NCBI RefSeq assembly: GCF_947496775.1
Contig: NZ_CANMDU010000002.1
Span: forward strand, 310,001-374,000
DNA: 64,000 nt
Direction: 5' to 3'
Source of the DNA: an uncultured Maribacter sp.
GTDB lineage: Bacteria; Bacteroidota; Bacteroidia; Flavobacteriales; Flavobacteriaceae
In this document: piece by piece, positions 19,827 through 29,001 of the stretch
Layout: each line of letters begins with the position of its first letter
Position numbering within the stretch: position 1 is the stretch's first letter
Translations under genes and position numbers: made by a program
Notes under the pieces: model-generated
Seen by the model: the letters and a program-made list of their open reading frames with translations, nothing else
The model's database searches: none
Told to the model about the DNA's origin: nothing

Positions 19827-21010
19827 TTCTTTACCGCACCTAAAAATTTAAGTATTTTGTTACTAAAAGATTTAATGACTTTCAATAGTAGTAATAATCC
19901 GGGTTCTATAGCTCGGATTTTTTCTGCAATAACTTCTGTGATTTTCCTTATAATAACTTGTTTGTGTTTCTCATAGAACAAGGCGAGAGTAGAGCAAACA
20001 ACCATAAATACTGCCGCTCCCACTATAACTAGAGTAGGAGACAAGGAATGATTTAAAAATCGATATAATCCTACTCCAGTGAAGCTACCATATAAAATTA
20101 TAAAGTGAATAATATAAATAGACAAAGTGCTTTGTCCTAGTTTTATAATAGTCTTATTGGTTAACAATTGACGAATAGTCATAAAAACAGCGAAAACAAC
20201 CAATACGTCTCCAAAACGTATAAAGAGGTAGTTGTTATAGTATATAGAAGCAAAGAGAGAAATATTTGAGGTTTTAGACAAGCTCATAAATAGATCAGAA
20301 GAAAAGAAAATTAACACCAATCCAATAGCAAGACTCCCTATTATACTTACGGGATAAAAAAAGTCCTTTTCTTTATACTTTTTAAACAAAAAGGAAATTG
20401 TTCCACCAAGAGCGGTATAACCAAACCAAGGTATTATAGTAAAAACAGAGCCGCTAGATTTTGCAAAATAATTGGCCATTGCTTGCGGTAGAAAACTAAA
20501 AGAAGATTTTTCGTATAAGGGCTCAAAAATAAAAAGAGTAACTCCTATTAAACCTAAAACTGTTGGAAATACATAGTTTTTTTGTTTACAGGTAAGTATG
20601 TATATGGTAATAATCCCAAGGAGAGAAACACCAATACAATGTAGTACATCTACCAAATAAAAAGCATCGTATATTTCGCCATGCAAAAGACCTAATAAAT
20701 TTATTCGTAACAAATAACCAATACCAATTAATTGTAATCCACGAGTAATACCTTTTTTAACTCTAGGATTATTTAACCCTTTAATTGGATTTTTTATTAA
20801 AAGAAAAGTAAAAATAAACCCTGAAACTGTAAAAAATACAGGAGCAGTTATTCCTCTAAAGTATTTCCAAACACTATAAAATAGATTAGTGTCATCTCTA
20901 AAAATTGGGTCTAACAAACCATCAATAAAATGTCCTTGAAGCATCATAAGGATAGCCCAAGCTCTTATTGCATCAATAAAATAAAGACGTTTTTTATCTA
21001 TATTCATCAC
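19823..21010 (-). CDS. Polytopic membrane acyltransferase (HGSNAT/DUF1624-like)
   Basis: A 395-residue membrane protein with about ten spans. It begins RLYFIDAIRAWAILMMLQGH, the conserved Asp-Arg-(x)n-His signature of acyltransferase-3 and heparan-alpha-glucosaminide N-acetyltransferase-like families. FFTVSGFIFTFLL follows in the third span. QSTLSIYIIHF near residue 300 is the late-span motif. Such proteins move acyl groups across the inner membrane onto sugars or lipids; the acceptor is unknown here. The C-terminal 50 residues are cytoplasmic and basic. It is convergent and overlapping with the aldo/keto reductase gene. Confidence 0.8.
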   Translation of the reverse strand: MMNIDKKRLYFIDAIRAWAILMMLQGHFIDGLLDPIFRDDTNLFYSVWKYFRGITAPVFFTVSGFIFTFLLIKNPIKGLNNPRVKKGITRGLQLIGIGYLLRINLLGLLHGEIYDAFYLVDVLHCIGVSLLGIITIYILTCKQKNYVFPTVLGLIGVTLFIFEPLYEKSSFSFLPQAMANYFAKSSGSVFTIIPWFGYTALGGTISFLFKKYKEKDFFYPVSIIGSLAIGLVLIFFSSDLFMSLSKTSNISLFASIYYNNYLFIRFGDVLVVFAVFMTIRQLLTNKTIIKLGQSTLSIYIIHFIILYGSFTGVGLYRFLNHSLSPTLVIVGAAVFMVVCSTLALFYEKHKQVIIRKITEVIAEKIRAIEPGLLLLLKVIKSFSNKILKFLGAVKN

Positions 21011-21058
21011 CTCTTTTTAAGATATTGTATTGAATAACAATTATTTAGGTTTTTTATT

Positions 21059-21087
21059 GTCGCAAAATTATGTAAAAAAGTCGCAAA
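21059..21087. promoter_or_regulatory. Direct repeat GTCGCAAA x2 in a divergent promoter region
   Basis: Two exact GTCGCAAA copies start 21 bases apart (21059 and 21080), two helical turns, between the divergent acyltransferase and FMN reductase genes. A minus-strand TAATTTTG (-7-like) lies between them at 21063-21070. This geometry suits a regulator binding one face of the DNA; which regulator is unknown. Confidence 0.45.
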
Positions 21088-21136
21088 TAAGGCGTAATTG
21101 CTTTATTTTCGTTAAATAATCATTTTAGATAAAAAT

Positions 21137-21673
21137 ATGGCATCTATATTGGCTTTTGCAGGTAGTAATTCATCTACATCCATAAATTATAAATTAATAA
21201 AGTATACTGCTGCTTTGGCTAAAGAACATACAGTTCAAACCTTAAACCTTGCAAATTATCCTTTTCCAATGTATAGTGAGGATTATGAAAAAGAAAAAGG
21301 TTTTTCTAATTCCCTTGTAGAATTTAAAGAAGATATACAAAAAGCGGATGGTATTATTATCTCTGTAAATGAGCATAACGGAGGTTTATCGGCCTATTTT
21401 AAAAATGTATTAGATTGGCTTTCTCGTTTAGAAAGGAACTGTTTTGAAGGTAAAAAAGTAATACTAATGGCTACTTCTCCAGGAAAAAGAGGAGGCGTCG
21501 GAGCACTTGCTATGATAGAAGGGATGCTCCCAAGAATGGGTGCAGAAATAGTTACTACTTTTTCCTTGCCAGAATTCCATTTAAATTATAAGGAAGAGGA
21601 AGGAATTGTAAATGAAGAATTAGCTAAAAAGCACCAAAAGGTTTTAAATTTACTTATTGATAAAATAGCTTAA
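21137..21673 (+). CDS. NADPH-dependent FMN reductase (flavodoxin-like)
   Basis: A 178-residue protein of the FMN_red family. ILAFAGSNSSTSINYKL is the phosphate loop for FMN, and VNEHNGGLSAYFKNVLDWLSR is the characteristic segment before the flavin-binding loop ATSPGKRGG. Members reduce FMN, quinones or azo compounds with NAD(P)H. The gene heads a tight run with pabB, 3 bases downstream. A functional link with folate synthesis is not evident, so it may simply share the transcript. Confidence 0.9.
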   Translation: MASILAFAGSNSSTSINYKLIKYTAALAKEHTVQTLNLANYPFPMYSEDYEKEKGFSNSLVEFKEDIQKADGIIISVNEHNGGLSAYFKNVLDWLSRLERNCFEGKKVILMATSPGKRGGVGALAMIEGMLPRMGAEIVTTFSLPEFHLNYKEEEGIVNEELAKKHQKVLNLLIDKIA

Positions 21674-21676
21674 AAT

Positions 21677-22972
21677 TTGAGAAAAACCATAGCGTATTCT
21701 ATCGCTAATATTACCCAATTTAAAAAAGCTGCGTTGCAATGGTCGCAACAGTTTGATGAGGTTACTTGGTTAGATAGTAACAACCATACATCTAAATACA
21801 GTTCTTTCGATGCCCTTTTGGCAGTAGATGGTTTAACCGCTTTTGTTACCGATACAAAAAACGCCTTTCATGATTTTAAAGAATACCAGAAAACAACCAA
21901 AGATTGGTTGTTTGGCTATTTGTCTTATGATTTAAAAAATGATGTAGAACGCCTTTCTTCTTCTAATTTAGATAATCTGCATTTTCCAGAGCTTTATTTT
22001 TATCAGCCTAAAAAAATTATAAAAATAATAGGGTATACCGTTGAGTTTATTTACTTAAATATGGTTGATGATGAAATTGAGGAAGATTTTGATACTATTT
22101 CTTCATTAGCTTTAGTAGAAGACGAAAAAAAATCGAAGGATATTAAAATAAAGATGAGAATCTTTAAGGATGAATATTTTAGAAAAGTAAAGAAAATGCT
22201 TGCTTATATTCAACGAGGAGATATTTACGAAGCTAATTTTTGTCAAGAGTTTTACGCAGAAAATACTGAGATTAACCCGTTAAAGGTATTTAATAAACTA
22301 AATAATATTTCAGAAGCCCCTTTTGCTACTTTTTTAAAAGTACAAGATAAATATGTGTTATCTGCTTCTCCCGAGCGATACTTAAAAAAAGTAAGGAATA
22401 CTCTTATTTCTCAGCCTATTAAAGGAACAGCAAAGCGATCTAAAGATACAGAAGAGGATGAAGAGTTAAAAAAATATTTATCCCAAGATGAAAAAGAAAG
22501 AGCGGAGAATATTATGATTGTAGATTTGGTTCGCAATGATTTATCTAAAAGTGCTACCAAGGGTTCTGTAAGAGTAGAGGAATTGTGTAAAGTATATTCC
22601 TTTGAGCAGGTACACCAAATGATATCAACAATTACTGCTGAAATTCCACTGGATAAGAATGTGGTAGATGTACTAAAAGAAACCTTTCCGATGGGAAGTA
22701 TGACGGGTGCTCCAAAAGTCTCTGCTATGGAAATTATAGAGGAGTTAGAATCTTTTAAAAGAGGAGTGTATAGCGGTGCGGTTGGTTATATAACACCAGA
22801 ACAAGATTTCGATTTTAATGTTATCATCCGTAGTATTTTGTATAACGCCACGGAAAAGTACGTTTCTTATGCTGTGGGGGGAGCAATTACCGCCAAGGCT
22901 ATTCCAGAAAGGGAATATGAAGAGTGCTTATTAAAAGCAAAGGCTATGCGCCAAGTTTTAGAAAGTAAATAA
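21677..22972 (+). CDS. pabB: Aminodeoxychorismate synthase component I (PabB)
   Basis: A 431-residue chorismate-utilising enzyme. RGDIYEANFCQEF, SASPERYLK, SQPIKGTAKR, ENIMIVDLVRNDL and GSMTGAPKVSAMEIIEELE follow in family order. The Lys in PIKGT (near residue 248) is the PabB signature; anthranilate synthases have Ala there. It converts chorismate with ammonia to 4-amino-4-deoxychorismate for folate. No glutaminase (PabA) or lyase (PabC) gene adjoins. The start is TTG at 21677, 3 bases after the previous stop, because the first ATG would remove the N-terminal sheet. Translational coupling is likely. Confidence 0.9.
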   Translation: MRKTIAYSIANITQFKKAALQWSQQFDEVTWLDSNNHTSKYSSFDALLAVDGLTAFVTDTKNAFHDFKEYQKTTKDWLFGYLSYDLKNDVERLSSSNLDNLHFPELYFYQPKKIIKIIGYTVEFIYLNMVDDEIEEDFDTISSLALVEDEKKSKDIKIKMRIFKDEYFRKVKKMLAYIQRGDIYEANFCQEFYAENTEINPLKVFNKLNNISEAPFATFLKVQDKYVLSASPERYLKKVRNTLISQPIKGTAKRSKDTEEDEELKKYLSQDEKERAENIMIVDLVRNDLSKSATKGSVRVEELCKVYSFEQVHQMISTITAEIPLDKNVVDVLKETFPMGSMTGAPKVSAMEIIEELESFKRGVYSGAVGYITPEQDFDFNVIIRSILYNATEKYVSYAVGGAITAKAIPEREYEECLLKAKAMRQVLESK

Positions 22973-23000
22973 GGCATTGGGTAAAGGGCAAGACTTTAAG

Positions 23001-23008
23001 TACCTTTG
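23001..23008 (+). promoter_or_regulatory. Internal promoter for tilS (TTG-N21-TACCTTTG)
   Basis: TACCTTTG is an exact TAnnTTTG box, with a TTG at 22977-22979 placed 21 bases upstream as the -33 element. It sits inside what a naive reading would call the first codons of tilS, and suggests that tilS has its own promoter within the operon and a later start codon. Confidence 0.6.
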
Positions 23009-23012
23009 TAAA

Positions 23013-24314
23013 GTGCAAGAATTGTTTTATAAACATATAGAAAATAAGTTTCCGGAATTAAAAAAAACTAAGTTCCTACTTGCCTGTAGTGGTGGAATAG
23101 ATAGTATTGTTTTGGCTCATTTATGTGCTAATGTAAATCTAGATTTTGAAATAGCACATTGTAATTTTAATTTGCGAGGAATAGAGAGTGATAAAGATGC
23201 TGAATTTGTACAGAATTTCTCAAAAAAAATAAACAAAAAAATATATATAACTCGTTTTGATACAGTTGATTACGTTAATAATAATAAGGTGTCTGTTCAA
23301 ATAGCAGCAAGAGAGCTTCGTTATAAGTGGTTTGCCAAAATTCAAGAAGAAAATTCTATACAATATTTAGTTACTGCACATCATGCAGATGACGATTTAG
23401 AAACTTTTATTATTAACCTTTCCAGAGGAACCGGTATAGATGGTTTAAAGGGGATTCCATCTAACACCACTAATATAAAAAGGCCGTTATTAAAATTTTC
23501 ACAAGAGCAAATAATGATTTTTGCGCAGACCCAAAAATTAGAATGGAGAGAAGACCAGAGTAACGGAGATACTAAATATTTAAGAAACAAAATAAGACAT
23601 CAGATAGTGCCTCTTTTAAAAGAATTACACCCTTCTTTTTTAGATAATTTTATAAAGACGCAACGGTATTTAGAACAAACCGCAGCTATTTCAGAAGATG
23701 CAATTCAAAATACTAGAAACAACCTATTTGTATCTGAAGGAGATAACATTAAAATAGACATAGAAGAATTGCAACATCTGAAACCTTTAAAAGGCTACAT
23801 TCATGGCCTTTTTAAAAGGTACGGATTTACGGAATGGCAAAATGTTGCAGATTTGCTTACAGCCATGTCTGGAAAGGAAATTCATTCGGACACCTACCGT
23901 TTATTAAAGGATAGAAAACATTTATTACTAGCTCCTTTACATAAGGCTTCTCAGAAAACATTTAATATTTCGGAGGATAATACGTTTATTAAAGAACCTG
24001 TAACTATTAAGGTAGAAGAAGTAGTTTCATTAGAGAAGAGCACTTCTAACACCCTTTTTGTAGATAAAGAAAAGTTAAAATACCCTTTAACGATAAGGAA
24101 ATGGAAAAAAGGCGACTACTTTTATCCTTTTGGTATGCATGGCAAAAAAAAGTTAGCAAAATACTTTAAGGATGAGAAAGTAGATGTTTTGTCTAAAGAA
24201 AATCAATGGTTGCTCTGCAGTGAGGATCAAATAGTTTGGGTTATTGGTAAGCGAGGAGACAATCGTTTTAAAGTAACTTCTACAACAAAAAATATTTTAA
24301 AATTTCAGTTATAA
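23013..24314 (+). CDS. tilS: tRNA(Ile)-lysidine synthase
   Basis: The N-terminal N-type ATP-pyrophosphatase domain shows LLACSGGIDSIVLAHLC (PP-loop), IAHCNFNLRG, and TAHHADDDLETFIINLSRGTG. The C-terminal substrate-binding domain has TIRKWKKGDYFYPFGMHGKKK near residue 370. TilS puts lysine on C34 of the CAU-anticodon tRNA-Ile so that it reads AUA; it is essential. A TTG at 22977 would add 12 residues, but that TTG is better explained as a promoter -33 box. GTG at 23013 or TTG at 23022 fits the usual N-terminus. It lies between pabB and dsbD, with only 1 base before the latter. Confidence 0.93.
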   Translation: MQELFYKHIENKFPELKKTKFLLACSGGIDSIVLAHLCANVNLDFEIAHCNFNLRGIESDKDAEFVQNFSKKINKKIYITRFDTVDYVNNNKVSVQIAARELRYKWFAKIQEENSIQYLVTAHHADDDLETFIINLSRGTGIDGLKGIPSNTTNIKRPLLKFSQEQIMIFAQTQKLEWREDQSNGDTKYLRNKIRHQIVPLLKELHPSFLDNFIKTQRYLEQTAAISEDAIQNTRNNLFVSEGDNIKIDIEELQHLKPLKGYIHGLFKRYGFTEWQNVADLLTAMSGKEIHSDTYRLLKDRKHLLLAPLHKASQKTFNISEDNTFIKEPVTIKVEEVVSLEKSTSNTLFVDKEKLKYPLTIRKWKKGDYFYPFGMHGKKKLAKYFKDEKVDVLSKENQWLLCSEDQIVWVIGKRGDNRFKVTSTTKNILKFQL

Positions 24315-24315
24315 A

Positions 24316-26286
24316 ATGAAGCGTATTATAGCAGTGTTTTTTTCGTTTGTTTTTAGTTTTATAGGTCTTGCGCAAGATGAAGACAATCCCGTAGTATGGA
24401 GTCAAGAAATACATAAAGTATCGGATACAGATTATGAGTTAATCCTTATTGGGAAATTAGCTCCTGAATGGCATTTGTATTCCCAGCATACTGCAGAAGG
24501 AGGGTCTTTAGCAACGGAATTTAGTTTTGTAAATGTTAATGAGGATTACCAGTTGATAGGAAAAACTGAAGAAAGCAAGACTCATTCTGAGTTTAGTGAA
24601 GTTTTCGAAGTAGAAGAAACGTTCTTTTCTGAAAAAGCAATCTTTAAGCAAAAAATAAAAGCACTGAAGCCAGGACTAGCGCAGGTAGAGGTAAAGATGT
24701 TTTTTCAAGTATGTAAAGAAGTTTGTATTACTAGAGACGAGTCGTTTACTTTTTCTTTGAATGGAGCCCCAATAGTAAAAGCAGAAGATAAAGTTGATGA
24801 CCACAGTTTAGCAATGAGTTCTGCTTTAAAGTTAGATTTAAAGAATAAAGAACTATTAAATAATGAGGAAACCGATGTACAGCAGAAATCAGGGCTTTGG
24901 GTTATTTTTGGATTGGGTTTTTTAGGAGGATTAATTGCACTTTTAACCCCATGTGTTTTTCCAATGATTCCGCTTACGGTTTCTTTTTTTACTAAACAAT
25001 CGCAAAATAAATCTAAAGGGGTCGTCAATGCATTGCTCTATGGTTTTTTTATAGTTCTTATATATTTTCTATTGAGTTTGCCTTTCCATTTGTTCGATTC
25101 GGTGGACTCGCAAATACTAAATACCATAGCTACTAATGTATGGTTAAACCTAGCATTTTTCATTGTTTTTGTGTTTTTTGCGTTTTCGTTTTTTGGGTAT
25201 TACGAACTTACATTACCAAGTTCTTGGGCTAATAAAATGGATGCAGCTTCCACTAAGGTTGGTGGTTTTATTGGCATCTTTTTTATGGCAGTAACACTAG
25301 CAATTGTATCTTTTTCTTGTACAGGTCCAATATTAGGAGGACTATTAGGCAGCACAACACTTGCCGAAGGTGATGTTGCAAATAATCTTTCCGCAGGAAT
25401 GACTGGTTTTGGAGTAGCTTTAGCTTTACCATTTGCATTATTTGCCATGTTCCCAGCTTGGTTAAATTCCTTACCTAAATCTGGTGGATGGATGACCACA
25501 GTAAAAGTTGTTCTTGGTTTTCTAGAACTAGGTTTAGCACTTAAATTTTTATCCAATGCCGATTTAGTTGGAAATTGGGGGATATTAAAAAGAGAAGTGT
25601 TTTTAGGAATTTGGGTAGTGCTTTCTTTATTAATGGGGCTTTATTTGTTAGGAGTCTTTAAATTTCCGCATGACGGGCCAAAGCAAAAATTATCATTTGG
25701 AAGAAAATTAACTGGAATCTTAAGTTTTTCCTTCATGCTATATTTGGTATTAGGAATGACGAAGGTTGTTAATTTAAAATTGTTGAGCGGATTTCCGCCC
25801 CCAGAATTCTATAGTATAATTTCGCAGGAAAGCGATTGTCCCTTAGGATTAGATTGTTACAAAGATTTTGAATCGGGTCTAGCTTATGCTAAAAAAGTAA
25901 ATAAACCTATTTTGTTAGATTTTACGGGTATGGCATGTGTAAACTGCCGTAAGATGGAAGAAAATGTATGGAGCGAGCCAGCTGTATATGAGCTATTAAA
26001 AGAGGAGTATGTGCTTATTTCGCTGTATGTAGATTATAGAAAAGAACTACCAAAAGAGGAACAATTTAAGTTTAAGTACGACTCTGGTCGTGTTAAAATC
26101 ATAGAAACCATTGGCCAGAAATGGGGGACTTTTCAGGATATAAACTTCAATGCCGCTTCCCAGCCTTATTATGTTCTTATTTCTTCGGATATGGAAATTC
26201 TAAATAAAGCCATTCAAAGTACAGATAGCGATACTTATGAAAAATGGTTAAGACTAGGTGTAGAAAATTTTAAGAAAAAGCAATAA
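24316..26286 (+). CDS. dsbD: Thiol:disulfide interchange protein DsbD
   Basis: A 656-residue protein with three parts. A signal peptide (ending SFIGLAQ) leads to an N-terminal periplasmic domain whose FQVCKEVCITRDE bears the redox Cys pair near residue 135. Eight or so membrane spans (about 195-480) include LTPCVFPMIPLTVSFF and SFSCTGPILGGLLG, each with a redox Cys. The C-terminal thioredoxin domain has TGMACVNCRKMEENVW. DsbD carries electrons from cytoplasmic thioredoxin to periplasmic thiols, for disulfide isomerases and cytochrome c maturation. It is the last gene of the FMN reductase-pabB-tilS-dsbD run. Confidence 0.95.
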   Translation: MKRIIAVFFSFVFSFIGLAQDEDNPVVWSQEIHKVSDTDYELILIGKLAPEWHLYSQHTAEGGSLATEFSFVNVNEDYQLIGKTEESKTHSEFSEVFEVEETFFSEKAIFKQKIKALKPGLAQVEVKMFFQVCKEVCITRDESFTFSLNGAPIVKAEDKVDDHSLAMSSALKLDLKNKELLNNEETDVQQKSGLWVIFGLGFLGGLIALLTPCVFPMIPLTVSFFTKQSQNKSKGVVNALLYGFFIVLIYFLLSLPFHLFDSVDSQILNTIATNVWLNLAFFIVFVFFAFSFFGYYELTLPSSWANKMDAASTKVGGFIGIFFMAVTLAIVSFSCTGPILGGLLGSTTLAEGDVANNLSAGMTGFGVALALPFALFAMFPAWLNSLPKSGGWMTTVKVVLGFLELGLALKFLSNADLVGNWGILKREVFLGIWVVLSLLMGLYLLGVFKFPHDGPKQKLSFGRKLTGILSFSFMLYLVLGMTKVVNLKLLSGFPPPEFYSIISQESDCPLGLDCYKDFESGLAYAKKVNKPILLDFTGMACVNCRKMEENVWSEPAVYELLKEEYVLISLYVDYRKELPKEEQFKFKYDSGRVKIIETIGQKWGTFQDINFNAASQPYYVLISSDMEILNKAIQSTDSDTYEKWLRLGVENFKKKQ

Positions 26287-26372
26287 GTAGGAATAATACT
26301 ACGTTTTAAGCATAAGAACCTTTATGGTTTATACGGTAATGTTATTTGTTTTACCTTAAAATATTATGCTTT

Positions 26373-26471
26373 ATGATAAAATTAAAAAAACTTGCAGTTT
26401 TGCTACTAATGCTTTTTGGTGTGGTATTTTACAGTATAATGTTTATTAGTTATGTAATAAAATTATTCTAA
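26373..26471 (+). CDS. 32-residue single-span membrane peptide resembling the N-terminus of the next gene's product
   Basis: A complete small frame starting MIKLKKLAVLLLMLFGVV and ending YVIKLF. It has a basic start and one hydrophobic span. Its first 50 bases closely match the 5' end of the penicillin-acylase gene 209 bases downstream, whose product begins MIKFKKVAVYVLMFIGVL. A terminator follows, so it would be its own transcript end. It is either a real micro-protein or the leftover of a partial duplication of that gene's start. Expression cannot be judged from sequence. Confidence 0.4.
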   Translation: MIKLKKLAVLLLMLFGVVFYSIMFISYVIKLF

Positions 26472-26505
26472 TTCGGAACATTTAATTATGGAATATAAAA
26501 CGTGT

Positions 26506-26531
26506 AAAGCACCAAGTTGGGTGCTTTTTTT
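26506..26531 (+). terminator. Rho-independent terminator upstream of penicillin acylase gene
   Basis: The stem AAAGCACC with GGTGCTTT (26506-26513 and 26520-26527) has a 6-base loop and is followed by more T. It should end the dsbD operon and the small frame at 26373. Confidence 0.85.
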
Positions 26532-26581
26532 ATGAAATAATTTTTTATCTTTCCAGAGTACCCTCAAAGTTATTTTAATAG

Positions 26582-28993
26582 ATGATAAAATTTAAAAAAG
26601 TAGCAGTTTATGTACTAATGTTTATAGGAGTTCTTCTCCTATTACTTTTTGTATCTATATCTTTTCTTAAGCCAAATTATAAAGGTGAAGTAAAATTTTT
26701 GTCTCTTAAAAAGGAAGTCTCTGTACATTATGATACCTATGGAATACCACATATTTACGGCGAAACAGAAGAGGATGCTTATAAGGCCTTAGGGTATGTA
26801 CACGCGCAAGATAGGCTTTGGCAAATGGAACTTATGCGTAGAATTAGCACGGGTAGATTATCTCAAGTATTTGGAAAAGATTTAATAGGTATGGATAAAT
26901 TCTTTCTTTCCTTAGGAATAGCAGATGCAGCAGAGAAAACAGTTGCAACCTTAGATTTAAATAGTGAGATAATAGCATTGTCTAAAGCTTATTTGGAAGG
27001 GGTTAATAAGTTTATAAAAGACGGACCAACACCAATAGAATATTATCTTACGGGAATAGAAAAGCAAGACTTTACTCTGGTAGATATGTATAATACAGTA
27101 GGTTACATGGCTTTTAGCTTTGCTATGGCACATAAAACGGATCCTTTACTAACCAATATAAAAGATAAGTTAGGCGTTGCATATTTAGCTGATTTAGAAA
27201 TAAATGTAGATCCTAATACTACATGGATAAAAAACTACGCATCGCAAGAAACCGATTCATTAACCCGTAAAACGGAAATTCAGAATACAATTGCTTCTAC
27301 AGTAAATACTACTCTTGGTAAAATGGCACTTCCTTTGTTCGAGGGAAGTAATAGTTGGGTTATAGCTCCTGAGAAAACTAAAAATGGAGCAGTAATATTC
27401 GCTAATGACCCACATATTGGTTTTGCACAACCCTCAGTTTGGTATGAGGCGCACATAAGTACACCAACCTACAAAAAGTATGGTTATCATTTAGGAGGAG
27501 TCCCATTTCCTCTTTTAGGGCATAATAGAAAACTCGCGTATGGTTTAACTATGTTCGAGAATGACGATGTGGATTTTTATTATGAAGAAACTAACCCAGC
27601 GGATAGCACTCAGTATAAAACCCCGACGGGTTGGGAGCCATATACTTTGGTAACCAAGAGTATTAAGGTTAAAGACGAAGAAGATGTTATTTTTACCTAC
27701 AAGAAAACAAGACATGGACCTGTATTAAATGGGATTGCAAATCAAATTACCGGAGAAAGACCCATTAGTATGTCTTGGACGTATACTAGCCAAGAAAACA
27801 AAGTATTTAGTGCTTTGTATAGTATGTCTCATGCTAATAATTTAGAAGAATTTAAAAGAGGCTTACCTAATATTCATGCCCCAGGCCTGAACGTTATGTA
27901 CGGAGATGCTAAAGGAAATATTGCTTGGTTTGCCACGGCAAAATTGCATACGTTACCAGATAGGGTAAATTCCAAAATGATTATGAATGGCAGCTCTGGT
28001 GCTTATGAAAGATTAGGATATTTAGATTTTAGTAAAAATCCAAAAGCGATTAATCCGCCATGGAATTATGTGTATTCTGCAAATAACCAGCCAGATTCCG
28101 TGGAAGGAAGTTTATATCCGGGATATTATTTACCAGAAAATAGAGCCAAACGTATTACTCAATTATTAGAGCCGAAAAACGATTGGGATAAGAAATCGGC
28201 AAGTAAAATGATAACTGATGCTGCGTCACCCGTGAACCTTTTAGTGCTTACAGGTTTATGTAAGGTAATAGATGTTAAAAATCTGAATAGCAATGAGTTG
28301 TCGTTGTTAGATGATTTAAATAAGTGGCAAGGAGATTATCCCTTAAATAGTTACTCCGCAACGGTTTATCATCGTTGGGTGTATTACTTTTTAAAAAATA
28401 CATTTTCCGATGAATTAGGGGAGGAAATGTTCAACCAATTATTATCCACACACTTACATAAAAGACTTATAGCTCCAATGGCAAGTAAGAACTCTTCTGT
28501 CTGGTGGGATAATGTAAACACCAAAGAAAAAAAGGAAACGCAAGCTGATATAATTAATACTTCTTTTAAAGAAGCATGGGCATCTTTAGAAGACGATTTT
28601 GGAGCTAATTATAAAAAATGGACTTGGGATAAAGTGCATACCTTGGAACACGAGCATCCTATTGGAAAAGTAAAAGCGTTACGTTCTTTTTTCAATGTTG
28701 GTCCTTTTCCAGTTATGGGTAGCCGAGAAGTAATTAATAATATGTTTTTTGGCTATAATAACACAGGAAAGTATAAAGTAAGTTCCGGCCCTTCTACACG
28801 TAGAATTATAGATTTCTCTGATGTAGAAAATAGTATAAGTATTCTTCCAACCGGGCAATCTGGTAATCCATTTAGTAGACATTACAAAGACCAAGCCCAA
28901 ATGTTTGTTAATGGAGAGTTTCGAAAAATGTTAATGAATAAGAAAGAGATAGAAGAGACTTCAAAATCATTGCTTATATTTAGTCCAAACTAA
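26582..28993 (+). CDS. Penicillin acylase family N-terminal-nucleophile hydrolase
   Basis: An 803-residue precursor. The N-terminus has one hydrophobic span or uncleaved signal. VHYDTYGIPHIYGETEEDAY and LGYVHAQDRLWQMELMRR are the alpha-subunit signatures. EGSNSWVIAPEKTKNG near residue 255 gives the Gly-Ser cleavage point; the Ser becomes the nucleophile of the beta subunit. FANDPHIGF and the late NNQPDS region match the family. Members cleave amide bonds of acylated amines, including quorum-signal lactones in some relatives; the natural substrate here is unknown. It likely sits in the periplasm. The gene is 8 bases before comM. Confidence 0.93.
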   Translation: MIKFKKVAVYVLMFIGVLLLLLFVSISFLKPNYKGEVKFLSLKKEVSVHYDTYGIPHIYGETEEDAYKALGYVHAQDRLWQMELMRRISTGRLSQVFGKDLIGMDKFFLSLGIADAAEKTVATLDLNSEIIALSKAYLEGVNKFIKDGPTPIEYYLTGIEKQDFTLVDMYNTVGYMAFSFAMAHKTDPLLTNIKDKLGVAYLADLEINVDPNTTWIKNYASQETDSLTRKTEIQNTIASTVNTTLGKMALPLFEGSNSWVIAPEKTKNGAVIFANDPHIGFAQPSVWYEAHISTPTYKKYGYHLGGVPFPLLGHNRKLAYGLTMFENDDVDFYYEETNPADSTQYKTPTGWEPYTLVTKSIKVKDEEDVIFTYKKTRHGPVLNGIANQITGERPISMSWTYTSQENKVFSALYSMSHANNLEEFKRGLPNIHAPGLNVMYGDAKGNIAWFATAKLHTLPDRVNSKMIMNGSSGAYERLGYLDFSKNPKAINPPWNYVYSANNQPDSVEGSLYPGYYLPENRAKRITQLLEPKNDWDKKSASKMITDAASPVNLLVLTGLCKVIDVKNLNSNELSLLDDLNKWQGDYPLNSYSATVYHRWVYYFLKNTFSDELGEEMFNQLLSTHLHKRLIAPMASKNSSVWWDNVNTKEKKETQADIINTSFKEAWASLEDDFGANYKKWTWDKVHTLEHEHPIGKVKALRSFFNVGPFPVMGSREVINNMFFGYNNTGKYKVSSGPSTRRIIDFSDVENSISILPTGQSGNPFSRHYKDQAQMFVNGEFRKMLMNKKEIEETSKSLLIFSPN

Positions 28994-29001
28994 ATAGGAT
29001 T

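Noticed and set aside
22977-23012. TTG start for tilS
   Set aside because: The TTG is better explained as a promoter -33 element, and the added residues do not fit TilS N-termini.
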